From positions 1-64,000 of the forward strand of contig NZ_RJLC01000015.1 in NCBI RefSeq assembly GCF_003999375.1: a stretch of 64,000 bases of DNA. Reading direction: 5' to 3'. The first letter of the stretch is position 1, and every line of letters starts with the position of its first letter. The notes beneath the pieces were generated by a model that searched no databases, had not been told where the DNA came from, and was given only the letters and a program-made list of their open reading frames with translations. Source of the stretch: Pseudidiomarina mangrovi (lineage in GTDB: Bacteria; Pseudomonadota; Gammaproteobacteria; Enterobacterales; Alteromonadaceae). A program made the translations under genes and the position numbers. This document shows, one piece after another, positions 56,191 to 63,879 of the stretch.

Positions 56191-56640
56191 ATGTCTGAAT
56201 CAAGCAGTTTTACCGTGCACCTGAAATTACTCTCAGGCTATAAGTTTGAAATTGATTTTGGCGATGCCGGGCAGATCGTCTCCGACGAGCCGGCGCCACT
56301 TAGCGGCGGTGACGGCCCTAGCCCATCGGGTTTACTTGCGGCAGCGGTCGCCAATTGCTTAGCGGCCAGCTTGATGTTTGCGGTGCGCAAGTTTAAAGAA
56401 GATCCGGGTCAGGTCAGTGCCGAAGTGCGCGGCGAGTTAGAGCGCCAAGACGGCCGCTTGCGCATCGGCAAGCTGCACGTTGAGCTTAAGCTAGGCGCCG
56501 AAGCCGCAGCCCTGCCCCACCTAGAGCGCGCCTTGAGCCAGTTCGAGAATTTCTGCGTGGTCACCCAAAGTGTCCGCCAGGGCATTGACGTGAGCGTTGC
56601 GGTTTGCGATAGCGCCGGGCAGATTGTGCATCAGGGCTAG
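56191..56640 (+). CDS. OsmC-family protein
   Basis: A 149-aa OsmC/Ohr-fold protein. The two conserved cysteines used for peroxide chemistry are in VANCLAAS and ENFCVVTQSV. The N-terminal strand region and GPSPSGLLAAAVA are typical of the YhfA/OsmC side of the family. It may reduce organic hydroperoxides, but YhfA-type members are poorly defined. Its stop overlaps the convergent SnoaL-like gene by 4 bp. Base composition is like the core genome. Confidence 0.85.
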   Translation: MSESSSFTVHLKLLSGYKFEIDFGDAGQIVSDEPAPLSGGDGPSPSGLLAAAVANCLAASLMFAVRKFKEDPGQVSAEVRGELERQDGRLRIGKLHVELKLGAEAAALPHLERALSQFENFCVVTQSVRQGIDVSVAVCDSAGQIVHQG

Positions 56641-57029
56641 CGCGCGGCGTGATGCACCGCTAACGTGTCTACGTACTGCTGAAATTCGACGATTTTGCCA
56701 GCGGCCAAGGTCCAAATATGCACCAGCTGCGGATTCATGGTTTTGCCGGTCGCTTTGTTGACGCCGCTATACCGACCACTGGCAATGATGTGATCGCCAG
56801 CGTCATACAAGTTGGTGATGGTCACCGAAAAATCATCATAATCACCCAAGCAGCGCATAAATACGCCCTCTACCACCGCCTGCGGGCCAACGTAGGGATT
56901 GCGGTCGGCGTAGGGGAAGTTCTCCGCTTCATTCCAAACAACCGCGTCGTGCATCGCCTCAACCACACCCGCAACATTACCTGCGCTGAAATTGCGATAA
57001 AGGCCTTCAATCACTTCTTTGTTGGTCAT
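56637..57029 (-). CDS. NTF2-like / SnoaL-like protein
   Basis: A 130-aa cone-shaped alpha+beta-barrel protein of the SnoaL-like group: VIEGLYRNFSAGNVAGVVE helix, VVWNEAENFPYA, then GDHIIASGRYSG and HIWTLAAGKIVEFQQYVDT. Members are small enzymes, such as cyclases or isomerases, or are binding proteins; nothing here points to one. It is convergent with the OsmC-like gene. Confidence 0.8.
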   Translation of the reverse strand: MTNKEVIEGLYRNFSAGNVAGVVEAMHDAVVWNEAENFPYADRNPYVGPQAVVEGVFMRCLGDYDDFSVTITNLYDAGDHIIASGRYSGVNKATGKTMNPQLVHIWTLAAGKIVEFQQYVDTLAVHHAAR

Positions 57030-57237
57030 GTTGTTCTGCTCATTGTTGTGATGTATTGCCTAAAGCTAGCAGAATTGCGTGAAAGCACCGCTATTTTTTG
57101 GCCTTGCCGTATATAGAGTAGAAGATCTATTGCCGAAATGTCGAAGTGTGTTCTACACTTTAATGAGCTTCTATTCAGAAAAATAATTGGTTTTTACCTT
57201 ACAGAAATTCACTGAATAAAATTTAATGAGGTTTAAA

Positions 57238-57738
57238 ATGATAAAAAAAATAATAATCGTTAGCGTAGCCCTCACACTTATTAGCTGCGCCACTTCCTAC
57301 CAACCAAATTCTTTCTCTGGTGGTTTTGAAGAAATACAGCTTTCACCTAATGTTTGGAGCGTAACTTTCAATGGCAATGGATATACAAGAGCTACCGCAG
57401 CAGAGGAAATGGCTCTTCTTCGCAGCGCAGAGCTAACCTTAACTAATGGCTTTAAATATTTTGCTATAGTCGATCGTAATTCAAGAAATGACACAACCGT
57501 AATACCTCAAGCATCACGTAGCTATACTAGCGGTAATATAAACTCCTTTGGAAACTACAATGGGAGAACAACGACATACGGCGGTGTACCACTGGTTATT
57601 AAAAAGCCATCTGCCAACAATACAATCATGATGTTTAAAGAGAACCTGAATGATGACCCTTTTTTTTACGACGCAAACTTTATATGTGAATCTCTTGGCC
57701 CCAAATATGAAGTTATTTGTGGGCAAGGAAAGGATTAA
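57238..57738 (+). CDS. CC0125/CC1285-family lipoprotein
   Basis: A 166-aa lipoprotein with lipobox LISC. It follows the CC0125/CC1285 pattern: YQPNSFSGGFEEIQLSPNVW, SVTFNGNGYTRATAAEEMAL and LRSAELTLTNGFKYFAIVD. The function of the family is unknown. A GTG-like or ATG start 12 bp upstream is in frame; the ATG at 57238 begins a better signal peptide. The coding sequence is AT-rich. An 8-bp hairpin follows. Confidence 0.75.
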   Translation: MIKKIIIVSVALTLISCATSYQPNSFSGGFEEIQLSPNVWSVTFNGNGYTRATAAEEMALLRSAELTLTNGFKYFAIVDRNSRNDTTVIPQASRSYTSGNINSFGNYNGRTTTYGGVPLVIKKPSANNTIMMFKENLNDDPFFYDANFICESLGPKYEVICGQGKD

Positions 57739-57805
57739 CATTGGAGTTCCTAGCTTACGCTAAAAAGCTGATAGTTCATCAAGGCTAATATTCTTAAATC
57801 GAATA

Positions 57806-57824
57806 GGTGCAGCTTTGCTGCACC
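57806..57824. terminator. Hairpin between convergent lipoprotein and secreted-protein genes
   Basis: GGTGCAGC-TTT-GCTGCACC, a perfect 8-bp stem with a 3-nt loop, lies between the gene ending at 57738 and the convergent gene ending at 57865. It has no T-run, so its role as a terminator is uncertain. Confidence 0.45.
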
Positions 57825-57864
57825 ATATAGCGAAAGCGCGAATTAATTACATTATTATATTGAA

Positions 57865-58245
57865 CTAGTCGCCACACATTATTTTTAAAATGTTGGGGCT
57901 TATAGATGCCTCAATAGAGGAATTAGCAGATAGATAGCCAATAACTTGTTTATTTTTAATAATCATCGGCGGTAAAGATGAAAATTCATTAAATGGAGAG
58001 TACGCATTGAACTGATTGCCAAATGTTGAAAATTCATTCCAGATTGAGTCACTGCTAAATTCGTTACCGTAGGCCCCAAAATCATTAAAGATGGAGTCAC
58101 TATCGAAGCTATTTGTGATTTTTCCGAGATATGTATTCTTATTATCTTGAGCGATAATCACTGAACCATCGACAATTTGGCAAAGGTCATTTGCCGCAGC
58201 AGGTATGACAACAACACAAAGCAAGCTCAATAGATGTTTTCTCAT
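57865..58245 (-). CDS. Small secreted protein with FDSDSIFN-type repeats
   Basis: A 126-aa protein with a signal peptide (about 1-18). The mature part holds three related units with cores DSDSIFNDFGAYGNEF, SSDSIWNEFSTFGNQF and AYSPFNEFSSLPP, followed by a strand VIGYLSANSS. This SIFN/SIWN-YG repeat occurs in many small uncharacterised proteins; no function is known to me. Two Cys (in LCQI and MCGD) could form a disulphide. Confidence 0.7.
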   Translation of the reverse strand: MRKHLLSLLCVVVIPAAANDLCQIVDGSVIIAQDNKNTYLGKITNSFDSDSIFNDFGAYGNEFSSDSIWNEFSTFGNQFNAYSPFNEFSSLPPMIIKNKQVIGYLSANSSIEASISPNILKIMCGD

Positions 58246-58320
58246 CTAATCTCCTAGAGTATAACTTTGCATAGTGGGCGCGCACAACATCACTCTATCA
58301 AACGCACGCTATTATGCGCT

Positions 58321-58395
58321 TGCTTTTTGTTATGGAATTGACAGTAAATTATTTATAAAAAATACACAACAACAAAAAACGGCAGTACCGCTGCG
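58321..58395 (-). repeat. Dispersed intergenic repeat, copy 2
   Basis: About 75 bp matching 55451-55522. As in copy 1, it lies after the stop of a leftward gene (the VOC gene here) and before a leftward gene for an exported protein, and its minus strand begins with a GC hairpin followed by a T-rich run. Confidence 0.6.
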
Positions 58396-58419
58396 GAAAA
58401 GCTGTCGGAAGATGATGCA

Positions 58420-58764
58420 TCACTCAGACCACACTGCATATTCATTGCCGCTAGGGTCGCTGAAATGGAATCTGCGGCCGCCGGGGAAGCTGAAGATTGG
58501 CTTCACAATGTTGCCGCCGGCCTGTTCGACGCGTTGCAACGCATCCTCAAGATGTGCGCTATAGAGTACAATCAAGGCGCTGCCTGTGCTGGTTTGCGCG
58601 CGCAACTCGGAGCGATAGAAGCCGCCATCAAGGCCAGCGCCCTGAATGGACGCATAGTCCGGGCCGTAATCGATAAATGTCCAGCCGAATGCCGCGCTGA
58701 AGAACGCCTTGGTGCCCTCAAGATTACTTACTGGCCATTCCACGTAGTTAATTTTTTCAGACAT
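58420..58764 (-). CDS. VOC-family (glyoxalase-like) protein
   Basis: A 114-aa protein with the vicinal-oxygen-chelate pattern: VEWPVSNLEGTKAFFSAAFGWTF at the N-terminus and RRFHFSDPSGNEYAVWSE at the C-terminus, including the terminal metal-ligand Glu region. Likely a small dioxygenase, isomerase or binding protein; the substrate is unknown. The start lies 4 bp after the end of a GNAT remnant, so they once formed one unit. Confidence 0.82.
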   Translation of the reverse strand: MSEKINYVEWPVSNLEGTKAFFSAAFGWTFIDYGPDYASIQGAGLDGGFYRSELRAQTSTGSALIVLYSAHLEDALQRVEQAGGNIVKPIFSFPGGRRFHFSDPSGNEYAVWSE

Positions 58765-58768
58765 CGCT

Positions 58769-58909
58769 TTACCCTCTATCAGCTACCAACCGTTCCATCA
58801 CGAAATTAGTGAGTATTTCGCCGCGAATGTCGACCTGCTGCTCGCGCACCACATAAAACCCATAGCGCTCGAAAAACGGCCGAGCGGTAATGCTTACATG
58901 CGAGTATAG
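58769..58909 (-). pseudogene. C-terminal fragment of a GNAT acetyltransferase
   Basis: The segment LYSHVSITARPFFERYGFYV and about 25 further residues match the end of GNAT N-acetyltransferases (ITARPFFERxGF is typical). The acetyl-CoA loop and everything before it are missing. The frame stays open up to 59077, but that part is not protein-like. It is a deleted gene. Confidence 0.65.
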
Positions 58910-59059
58910 ATGCTTCACAGATTTTAATTGGCTGATTGCAGTGTACGAGCAATTCACTAAACCGCTACGCAAATATCTAATAATCAATCGCTGACGTCGA
59001 CACATTTCGGCTAATACAAACTTTATATTGATCCAACCAACTACCACGGAGCAGAAATC

Positions 59060-59362
59060 ATGGACCAAGAACGTCAAGAAAAATTAGAAGATGTTAGTGC
59101 CGCAATCGGCGAAGTTATAGCTGAAGCGTTTTACGATAGTGACCCACTGAACTTCGGTGCCGAAGCGGTTAAATCAAATATCGACGCTTACAATGAAGGA
59201 GCTTATTTAGCCGGCTTGCTGATTTTCATGGGCGGTTTTGTCATGCACGATGCGATCAAAACTGGGCTGTCCGATGCATCAGACCAAGAGATCACCGATG
59301 AGATGGTCGAGACTGTCCTTGAATTCATGCAACGAAATCCAAAAATTCAATTCATCAAATGA
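59060..59362 (+). CDS. Small uncharacterised protein
   Basis: A 100-aa acidic protein with a good GGAG site before the ATG. It contains a helix-rich N-terminus (DQERQEKLEDVSAAIGEVI) and a hydrophobic stretch (about 49-66, GAYLAGLLIFMGGFVMHDA) that could be buried or membrane-linked. No family recognised. It lies just upstream of the WYL regulator and its palindrome. Its leader CCACGGAGC-AGAAA resembles that of the gene at 63137, which hints at the same cluster (weak). Confidence 0.6.
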   Translation: MDQERQEKLEDVSAAIGEVIAEAFYDSDPLNFGAEAVKSNIDAYNEGAYLAGLLIFMGGFVMHDAIKTGLSDASDQEITDEMVETVLEFMQRNPKIQFIK

Positions 59363-59388
59363 AGTACTGATCTGACATATTATGTCGT

Positions 59389-59465
59389 TGCGGTAACTAT
59401 AATGCGCCACAACTAGAACACCCTACCCGTGAGTGTTATTCTTGTGGCGCATTATAGTTACCGCA
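59389..59465 (+). promoter_or_regulatory. Perfect 24-bp inverted repeat upstream of WYL regulator
   Basis: Arms 59389-59412 and 59442-59465 are perfect reverse complements around a 29-bp centre. Each arm carries TATAAT directed inward (plus strand 59398-59403; minus strand 59456-59451), so the repeat contains promoter elements. The right arm ends 16 bp before the WYL start codon. WYL-type defence regulators such as BrxR and CapW bind inverted repeats in their own promoters, so this is most likely the operator. Confidence 0.8.
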
Positions 59466-59481
59466 TTCCATGGAGTCATTG

Positions 59482-60729
59482 ATGAGAAGTGAACGCACCG
59501 TATTGACAGATGATGCTGAGAAAGCCATCTTCACGCTGCGCGTCTTGCAAGTAATGCCGACTGAACCCCAATGGGCCATTGACCTTCAAGAAGTTATGAC
59601 ACGGTTAGTCGAAAATTTTAATATAAAAGATGATAGTAAATTAAAAACTCGCGTCAGCTACCAACTTAAGAACCTGACCGAGTATCAGCTGCTGATTGAG
59701 TCTGAAGATAGCAAGCGTCGTTGGTATCGCAATGCCGCTGTTGACCTTGATCTCAGCGCCCCTGACCTAGATACCTTATCAACCTTGTCGGTACTGGCAA
59801 AAATCTCTGACAAGTTATTTAAACATTCAAGTGATGCTATTCATGCTCATGTAGAGAATCTCACCAATCGTTTCAAAACGATTAGCCATTTCGAACGGGT
59901 TAATCTTCTCTCTAATCGATTCGAATATGCCGATTTTCTGCTAACACCTAACTTTAATCCGCAGCATCAAGCCATTTTGATAACCTTACAAAAAGCACTA
60001 CTGGAAGACTGTGTGGTGTCGATATTATATCGGCCTCGGGATAGCGAGACCCTAAAAGTCGATGTCGGTTTAGCGCTCGGTATAGTTCAAAAGAGCAACC
60101 TACAAACACTTGTTCTTTTAGCTCGGGCGAAAAAGGATGATAAGACAGTTGCTGAAACCGTTCGTATTTCGATCGACCGGATTGTTTTAGCGCATTTACG
60201 CAAGAATAAAGGTGAGTTTGAGCGTTATCAGCCAATAGCATCTGATAATGCTGACGAAATCTGGTATGACCGCAATAACAATCCTGAACTCAAATTTCAG
60301 GAGTTTTTAAAGGCTAGTGCCGGCGGCATGCTCATGCGCAAACCACTCAGCAATGGTATGCAACTGCCAACCCGAACCGGGGAGTCGGCAGAACACGAAG
60401 CTGGCGACCCAACTGATGTCGATCACTGTGTTCGATTCGTTGCTCATGTTCATTCACATTTGAAAGCACATCTTGAAACGCTCAAGCTGAGCGATGATCA
60501 GGCCTTTACGCCACTGAACACCGAAACTAATTACCAAGGTACAAATACTGGTGATCGATGGTACGAATTAACAGCAACTGTCATTCCGTCTGAAAACTTT
60601 GAGTGGTGGATCATGTCCTGGGCAGAGCGAATTGTAGTTCTTGAGCCAACATTTATGGGTAAAAGAATTAGCCACCGTATAGCGCGGGCGGCGGCTAATT
60701 ATAAGACCTGTTCTAATGCAGAAGGTTGA
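59482..60729 (+). CDS. WYL-domain transcriptional regulator
   Basis: A 415-aa protein: an N-terminal winged HTH (about 10-75, LKTRVSYQLKNLTEYQLLI), a WYL domain in the middle (about 165-235, with VVSILYRPRD and ISIDRIVLAHL) and a C-terminal extension ending WWIMSWAERIVVLEP. This is the architecture of BrxR/CapW-like regulators that keep phage-defence operons silent until a nucleic-acid signal appears. The ATG at 59482 has GGAG 6 nt upstream and is preferred over 59470. It overlaps the convergent HTH gene by 17 bp. Confidence 0.85.
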   Translation: MRSERTVLTDDAEKAIFTLRVLQVMPTEPQWAIDLQEVMTRLVENFNIKDDSKLKTRVSYQLKNLTEYQLLIESEDSKRRWYRNAAVDLDLSAPDLDTLSTLSVLAKISDKLFKHSSDAIHAHVENLTNRFKTISHFERVNLLSNRFEYADFLLTPNFNPQHQAILITLQKALLEDCVVSILYRPRDSETLKVDVGLALGIVQKSNLQTLVLLARAKKDDKTVAETVRISIDRIVLAHLRKNKGEFERYQPIASDNADEIWYDRNNNPELKFQEFLKASAGGMLMRKPLSNGMQLPTRTGESAEHEAGDPTDVDHCVRFVAHVHSHLKAHLETLKLSDDQAFTPLNTETNYQGTNTGDRWYELTATVIPSENFEWWIMSWAERIVVLEPTFMGKRISHRIARAAANYKTCSNAEG

Positions 60730-61036
60730 GGCGGTTTTTCAGATAATCTACGACCTCAATCATACCGTTGCTTAGTGCAAAACGATGCCCACCTTTTACA
60801 TAATCGTCATCAGTTGTTTCGTCTATCCAATAAGAACACAGCATGTCACTGATGTACCGATCAATCGTACGGCGATCGATGCGTTCGCCCATGTTGCGAA
60901 GATGACGGTAGATTTGACTTTTTGTCAGCCCTTCTAAATCTGGATCATATTTGCGCAATATCGAAGCAACTTTCACACAGCGTAATACAATTTCACGATT
61001 TTCTGGTTTTTTAACCGGATGAATTGGACGGGGCAT
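60713..61036 (-). CDS. Small HTH protein
   Basis: A 107-aa protein with a winged-helix-like stretch: YDPDLEGLTKSQIYRHLRNM, then ERIDRRTIDRYISDML as recognition helix, then a wing GGHRFALSNG. It looks like a DNA-binding regulator or small subunit. The frame extends 84 bp upstream, but ATG 61036 has GAGGAG before it. A terminator separates it from the next leftward gene. Convergent with the WYL gene. Confidence 0.65.
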   Translation of the reverse strand: MPRPIHPVKKPENREIVLRCVKVASILRKYDPDLEGLTKSQIYRHLRNMGERIDRRTIDRYISDMLCSYWIDETTDDDYVKGGHRFALSNGMIEVVDYLKNRLNLLH

Positions 61037-61085
61037 ATACCTACGCTCCTCATGATATAAGTCATTGTACGATTCGCCGAGCTGG

Positions 61086-61113
61086 AAAAAAGGCTGCGAG
61101 GTCACTCGCAGCC
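61086..61113 (-). terminator. Terminator of the leftward 61-63 kb gene group
   Basis: Perfect 9-bp stem GGCTGCGAG/CTCGCAGCC (61092-61100 with 61105-61113), a 4-nt loop and, on the minus strand, six T. It follows the gene ending at 61158 and precedes the small HTH gene. Confidence 0.85.
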
Positions 61114-61157
61114 AAATCACAGCACAGCACTAACTAACAACGCATAAAATCTTTAGC

Positions 61158-61418
61158 TTAAGCCTCAAAATACGTTTCATCATCCGCCAAGTGAGGCTGT
61201 TTAGGCATTACAATCTCACGCAACACGCACAAATCTCGCTGAAGTAAGCGGATACTCAGACCAGATTTAAAGTCAGTCTCCTCAGCCAGGCAATCCTTAA
61301 GTTTTTTCGCATTTTCAAGCACTGGAGAAATGGCACCGGGCTTATGCTTTTCACGAACAATTTGCTTTTGGGTGACCAATTTCAATTCGGCCAACAAGCG
61401 TTCAACGGCTTTACTCAT
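61158..61418 (-). CDS. Small uncharacterised protein
   Basis: An 86-aa, mostly helical, Lys/Glu-rich protein (SKAVERLLAELKLVTQKQIV and a second helix around LENAKKLKDCLAEE). The ATG at 61418 is chosen because AGGAG is 7 nt upstream; the open frame extends to 61487. No family recognised. It starts 35 nt after the GIY-YIG-like gene ends, so it is likely co-transcribed. Confidence 0.6.
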   Translation of the reverse strand: MSKAVERLLAELKLVTQKQIVREKHKPGAISPVLENAKKLKDCLAEETDFKSGLSIRLLQRDLCVLREIVMPKQPHLADDETYFEA

Positions 61419-61453
61419 GATATTCTCCTTTTTAGGATTCAGTTCAATTTGGT

Positions 61454-62200
61454 TTATGTAAGATGGAGTGCCAGTCGTAACTGACATCTGTTAGCAAGAA
61501 CGCTTTCCATCTGCTCTGTAACCTCATTGATTTGATTGCTAAAAAGTTTTTTATCTGATTGCCCAGACTGAATAATCAGTGGGAACTCGTATGCGGTAAT
61601 TAACGCCTTCTCAAGTTCCAAGATCAGTTCCTCCGCATAGCCGTAGTTACAATCTGACAGCTGAAAGTAAACGAATTCAAAAGGCTCAATCACCGTGTCT
61701 GAAGTCGCGTTTTGAAACGTACTCTGCCAGTGTTCGCTGGCAAACTTCATATCTAAGCGGGTAGCGACCGAACCAGTATCACTAAACTGCCGCGATGATG
61801 GCTCAAACAACTGCATATGTTCGATGTAAGCATAAAGCTCTGATGGGAGAAGCTCTTTCAATTGTTCTGTATCACGCTGTTTACCAAAACCGGTTTGCAT
61901 ACCACGCATCGTGACGCGATTCAGCAAGCGAAGCCAACGTGACTCAAGAATGTTGCTGTGGGAACTCGAGGTAATCCCGGCACGTCCACGCATTATGCCG
62001 ACAGTGATCGCCACTCCATTGAAGAAGACAAGATAAATACCAGGGCCGACATAATGCGCACCAGATGCAATATCAGACCGGTCATTTTCTGAATAAGAAT
62101 AGGAGTACGACAGGCGATTTTTACTAGTAAAACGCAAATCGAATGGATAGTTACCTTCACTGGTTACTGCAATGACGTCTGAAACTTTAGCATTAAGCAT
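61454..62200 (-). CDS. Divergent GIY-YIG-like protein (paralogue of the 63137 gene)
   Basis: A 248-aa protein. GPGIY (52-56) followed by ITVG (65-68) resembles the two strands of a GIY-YIG nuclease, with R88 and NRVTMRG (94-100) after them. It shares this order with the gene at 63137, including MRG and the later FASEHW (153-158) versus FAAKHW. In this copy the second Tyr of the motif is Thr, so catalysis may be lost. ATG 62200 has GAGGAG upstream. Function unknown; DNA binding or nuclease-related is an inference. Confidence 0.55.
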   Translation of the reverse strand: MLNAKVSDVIAVTSEGNYPFDLRFTSKNRLSYSYSYSENDRSDIASGAHYVGPGIYLVFFNGVAITVGIMRGRAGITSSSHSNILESRWLRLLNRVTMRGMQTGFGKQRDTEQLKELLPSELYAYIEHMQLFEPSSRQFSDTGSVATRLDMKFASEHWQSTFQNATSDTVIEPFEFVYFQLSDCNYGYAEELILELEKALITAYEFPLIIQSGQSDKKLFSNQINEVTEQMESVLANRCQLRLALHLT

Positions 62201-62337
62201 CGGGACTCTCCTCTTGATGGATAGCAATTTATGCTAGATTGAATTAATTGTCAATATTTTTATTGCTAAAAGCTATTTTCTACCATTTATTTGACTGTTA
62301 TAGCCTTCCTTGGCTGACTACCCGAATGTGAAGTGCC

Positions 62338-62964
62338 TCAGCCTTTTTCCGAAGCTTCATATTTTTTCTTCGCGAGTTTATCGATTCGCTTGAAAACATC
62401 ATCCATATAACTCGGTTGTTCTTCGGTGATCCGATAATAGTCATCACGGTCATAGATGGCTTCACCTTCGCCCGATGTTATGAAGCTAGGTGAGGCATGT
62501 CCTTCGGCATCGAGTTTGATGGTCACATGATTGCCGTTAATCTGGAACTGACCCGGGTCGTTGATTGGTAAATGGGTATAAACTACTCGTACATTGGATA
62601 AGCAAAATGGGTATAGCAGCTTCCAGGCGAATAGCTCACCGCGATTTGGCATGCGGTTTCCATCGGTGTCGGTATCTATGTTGAGGAAGATGTATTTGAA
62701 ATCTTTCGATGCTCCCAAGCGGATTATCCGTACCCCGTCAACTTCAACATTCAAACAATGCATATCCGTCACCGGCAAATAGTGATGTCGAGGATGCCCA
62801 TTCTTTTGAAAGGTATGTGTTTCGGCGAAGGTAAGCTCAAATTTCAGCCCTTTAGCAACAGCATGCTCCCGCGTGGCAAGCAGGACGTAGCGAACCACTT
62901 TAAATCCTAAAAACTTCTTCACCAACGCTTCATAGGCTTTTTGACTTATCGGTATATTAATCAT
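62338..62964 (-). CDS. Uncharacterised protein of the WYL-linked cluster
   Basis: A 208-aa soluble protein with a strong GGGAG site before its ATG. It has a helical N-terminus (about 1-40), a beta-rich middle (VEVDGVRIIRLGAS, KYIFLNIDTDTDGN) and a charged C-terminal helix ending in Lys-rich sequence (KRIDKLAKKKYEASEKG). No family recognised and no clear catalytic motif. First of the leftward group; it is divergent from the GIY-YIG-like gene at 63137 over 172 bp that hold nothing else I can name. Confidence 0.6.
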   Translation of the reverse strand: MINIPISQKAYEALVKKFLGFKVVRYVLLATREHAVAKGLKFELTFAETHTFQKNGHPRHHYLPVTDMHCLNVEVDGVRIIRLGASKDFKYIFLNIDTDTDGNRMPNRGELFAWKLLYPFCLSNVRVVYTHLPINDPGQFQINGNHVTIKLDAEGHASPSFITSGEGEAIYDRDDYYRITEEQPSYMDDVFKRIDKLAKKKYEASEKG

Positions 62965-63136
62965 GAGCTCTCCCTATTAATGAACGCTTCAACGAATTGA
63001 TCAATCTGTATAGACTAATTTTAATAATCTGCTAAAAATATTTTTACAAACATAAAATTTAATTTCCCCGGTTCGACACGTTTTGGCATGCGGCATAGGT
63101 ATCGTTTAGCTATCACCCGACCCACGGAGCGAGAAA

Positions 63137-63868
63137 ATGATCAGTACATACGTAATGCCAGAAGCCCGAAACGTGTTTAACATTCAAGAGCAAGAACGAG
63201 GGCGCGCCGGTGTGCCTTTCCTTAATTGGCGATTCGCTACAAAGAAATTCATAACCTCGGAACAAACCAATAAGTTTTTAAAAGGGCCTGGTTTATACGC
63301 ATTGTGGCTCGACGATACGACCATATATGTCGGAAGCTATCTTGGCCGCGGCAAAAATGGAGCCTACTTCAACGGTAACGTGGTCAAAGATCGAATTTGG
63401 ACTCATTTTGGCGCTATTACTATGCGCGGACACCGTGTACATATTGCGCGAAAAAGCTTAAATGAGCTTCAACACGAATTTGGTGAAGCACATGACATGG
63501 TTGCCGGACTTTTGAGGAGTCCACAACGCGATGTGCTTCATAAAGATAACGGCAATCTAGCGCCGCTTCGGCGCGCGCAGTTTGCAGCAAAGCATTGGGA
63601 CAGTTTTTCGACCAGTTCGCCTGACGATTTGCTGCAACGCATAGGATTCGCCTATACCCGTTTTAGCGAATTACCTGAAGGAATGACTAACCAGCAACTT
63701 AAACAACGCATACTTGAGGAAGAAAAGCGTTTGATTGAGTGCATTGCGCCGATTTGCAACACCACACATGCTCGTCTCGGACAAAATCCCATCATTATCG
63801 ATGGTCATGATATGGCGCGCGAACTAAGCGATATCGTAGCTGCTATCGCTGGGCTGCCTGAGCTATAA
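63137..63868 (+). CDS. GIY-YIG-like nuclease-family protein
   Basis: A 243-aa protein. GPGLY (50-54) and IYVG (63-66) form the GIY-YIG core with a 10-residue spacing, followed by VVKDRIWTHF with Arg86 in the catalytic position, AITMRG (93-98), and a later EEEKRLIE helix (194-201) that could give the metal-binding Glu. Family members cut DNA in repair, restriction and homing. It starts the rightward pair with the DUF2779 gene, 11 nt apart. The match is by motif only. Confidence 0.6.
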   Translation: MISTYVMPEARNVFNIQEQERGRAGVPFLNWRFATKKFITSEQTNKFLKGPGLYALWLDDTTIYVGSYLGRGKNGAYFNGNVVKDRIWTHFGAITMRGHRVHIARKSLNELQHEFGEAHDMVAGLLRSPQRDVLHKDNGNLAPLRRAQFAAKHWDSFSTSSPDDLLQRIGFAYTRFSELPEGMTNQQLKQRILEEEKRLIECIAPICNTTHARLGQNPIIIDGHDMARELSDIVAAIAGLPEL

Positions 63869-63879
63869 AAGGGGGATTC

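Noticed and set aside
53800-59000. Integron cassette array
   Set aside because: Genes point both ways, no integrase is seen, and the candidate sites do not fit the attC core; kept only as a weak hint for single elements.
58910-59077. N-terminal extension of the GNAT remnant to a 102-aa protein
   Set aside because: The upstream part is not protein-like and lacks a ribosome-binding site; it is promoter-side intergenic DNA of the 59060 gene.
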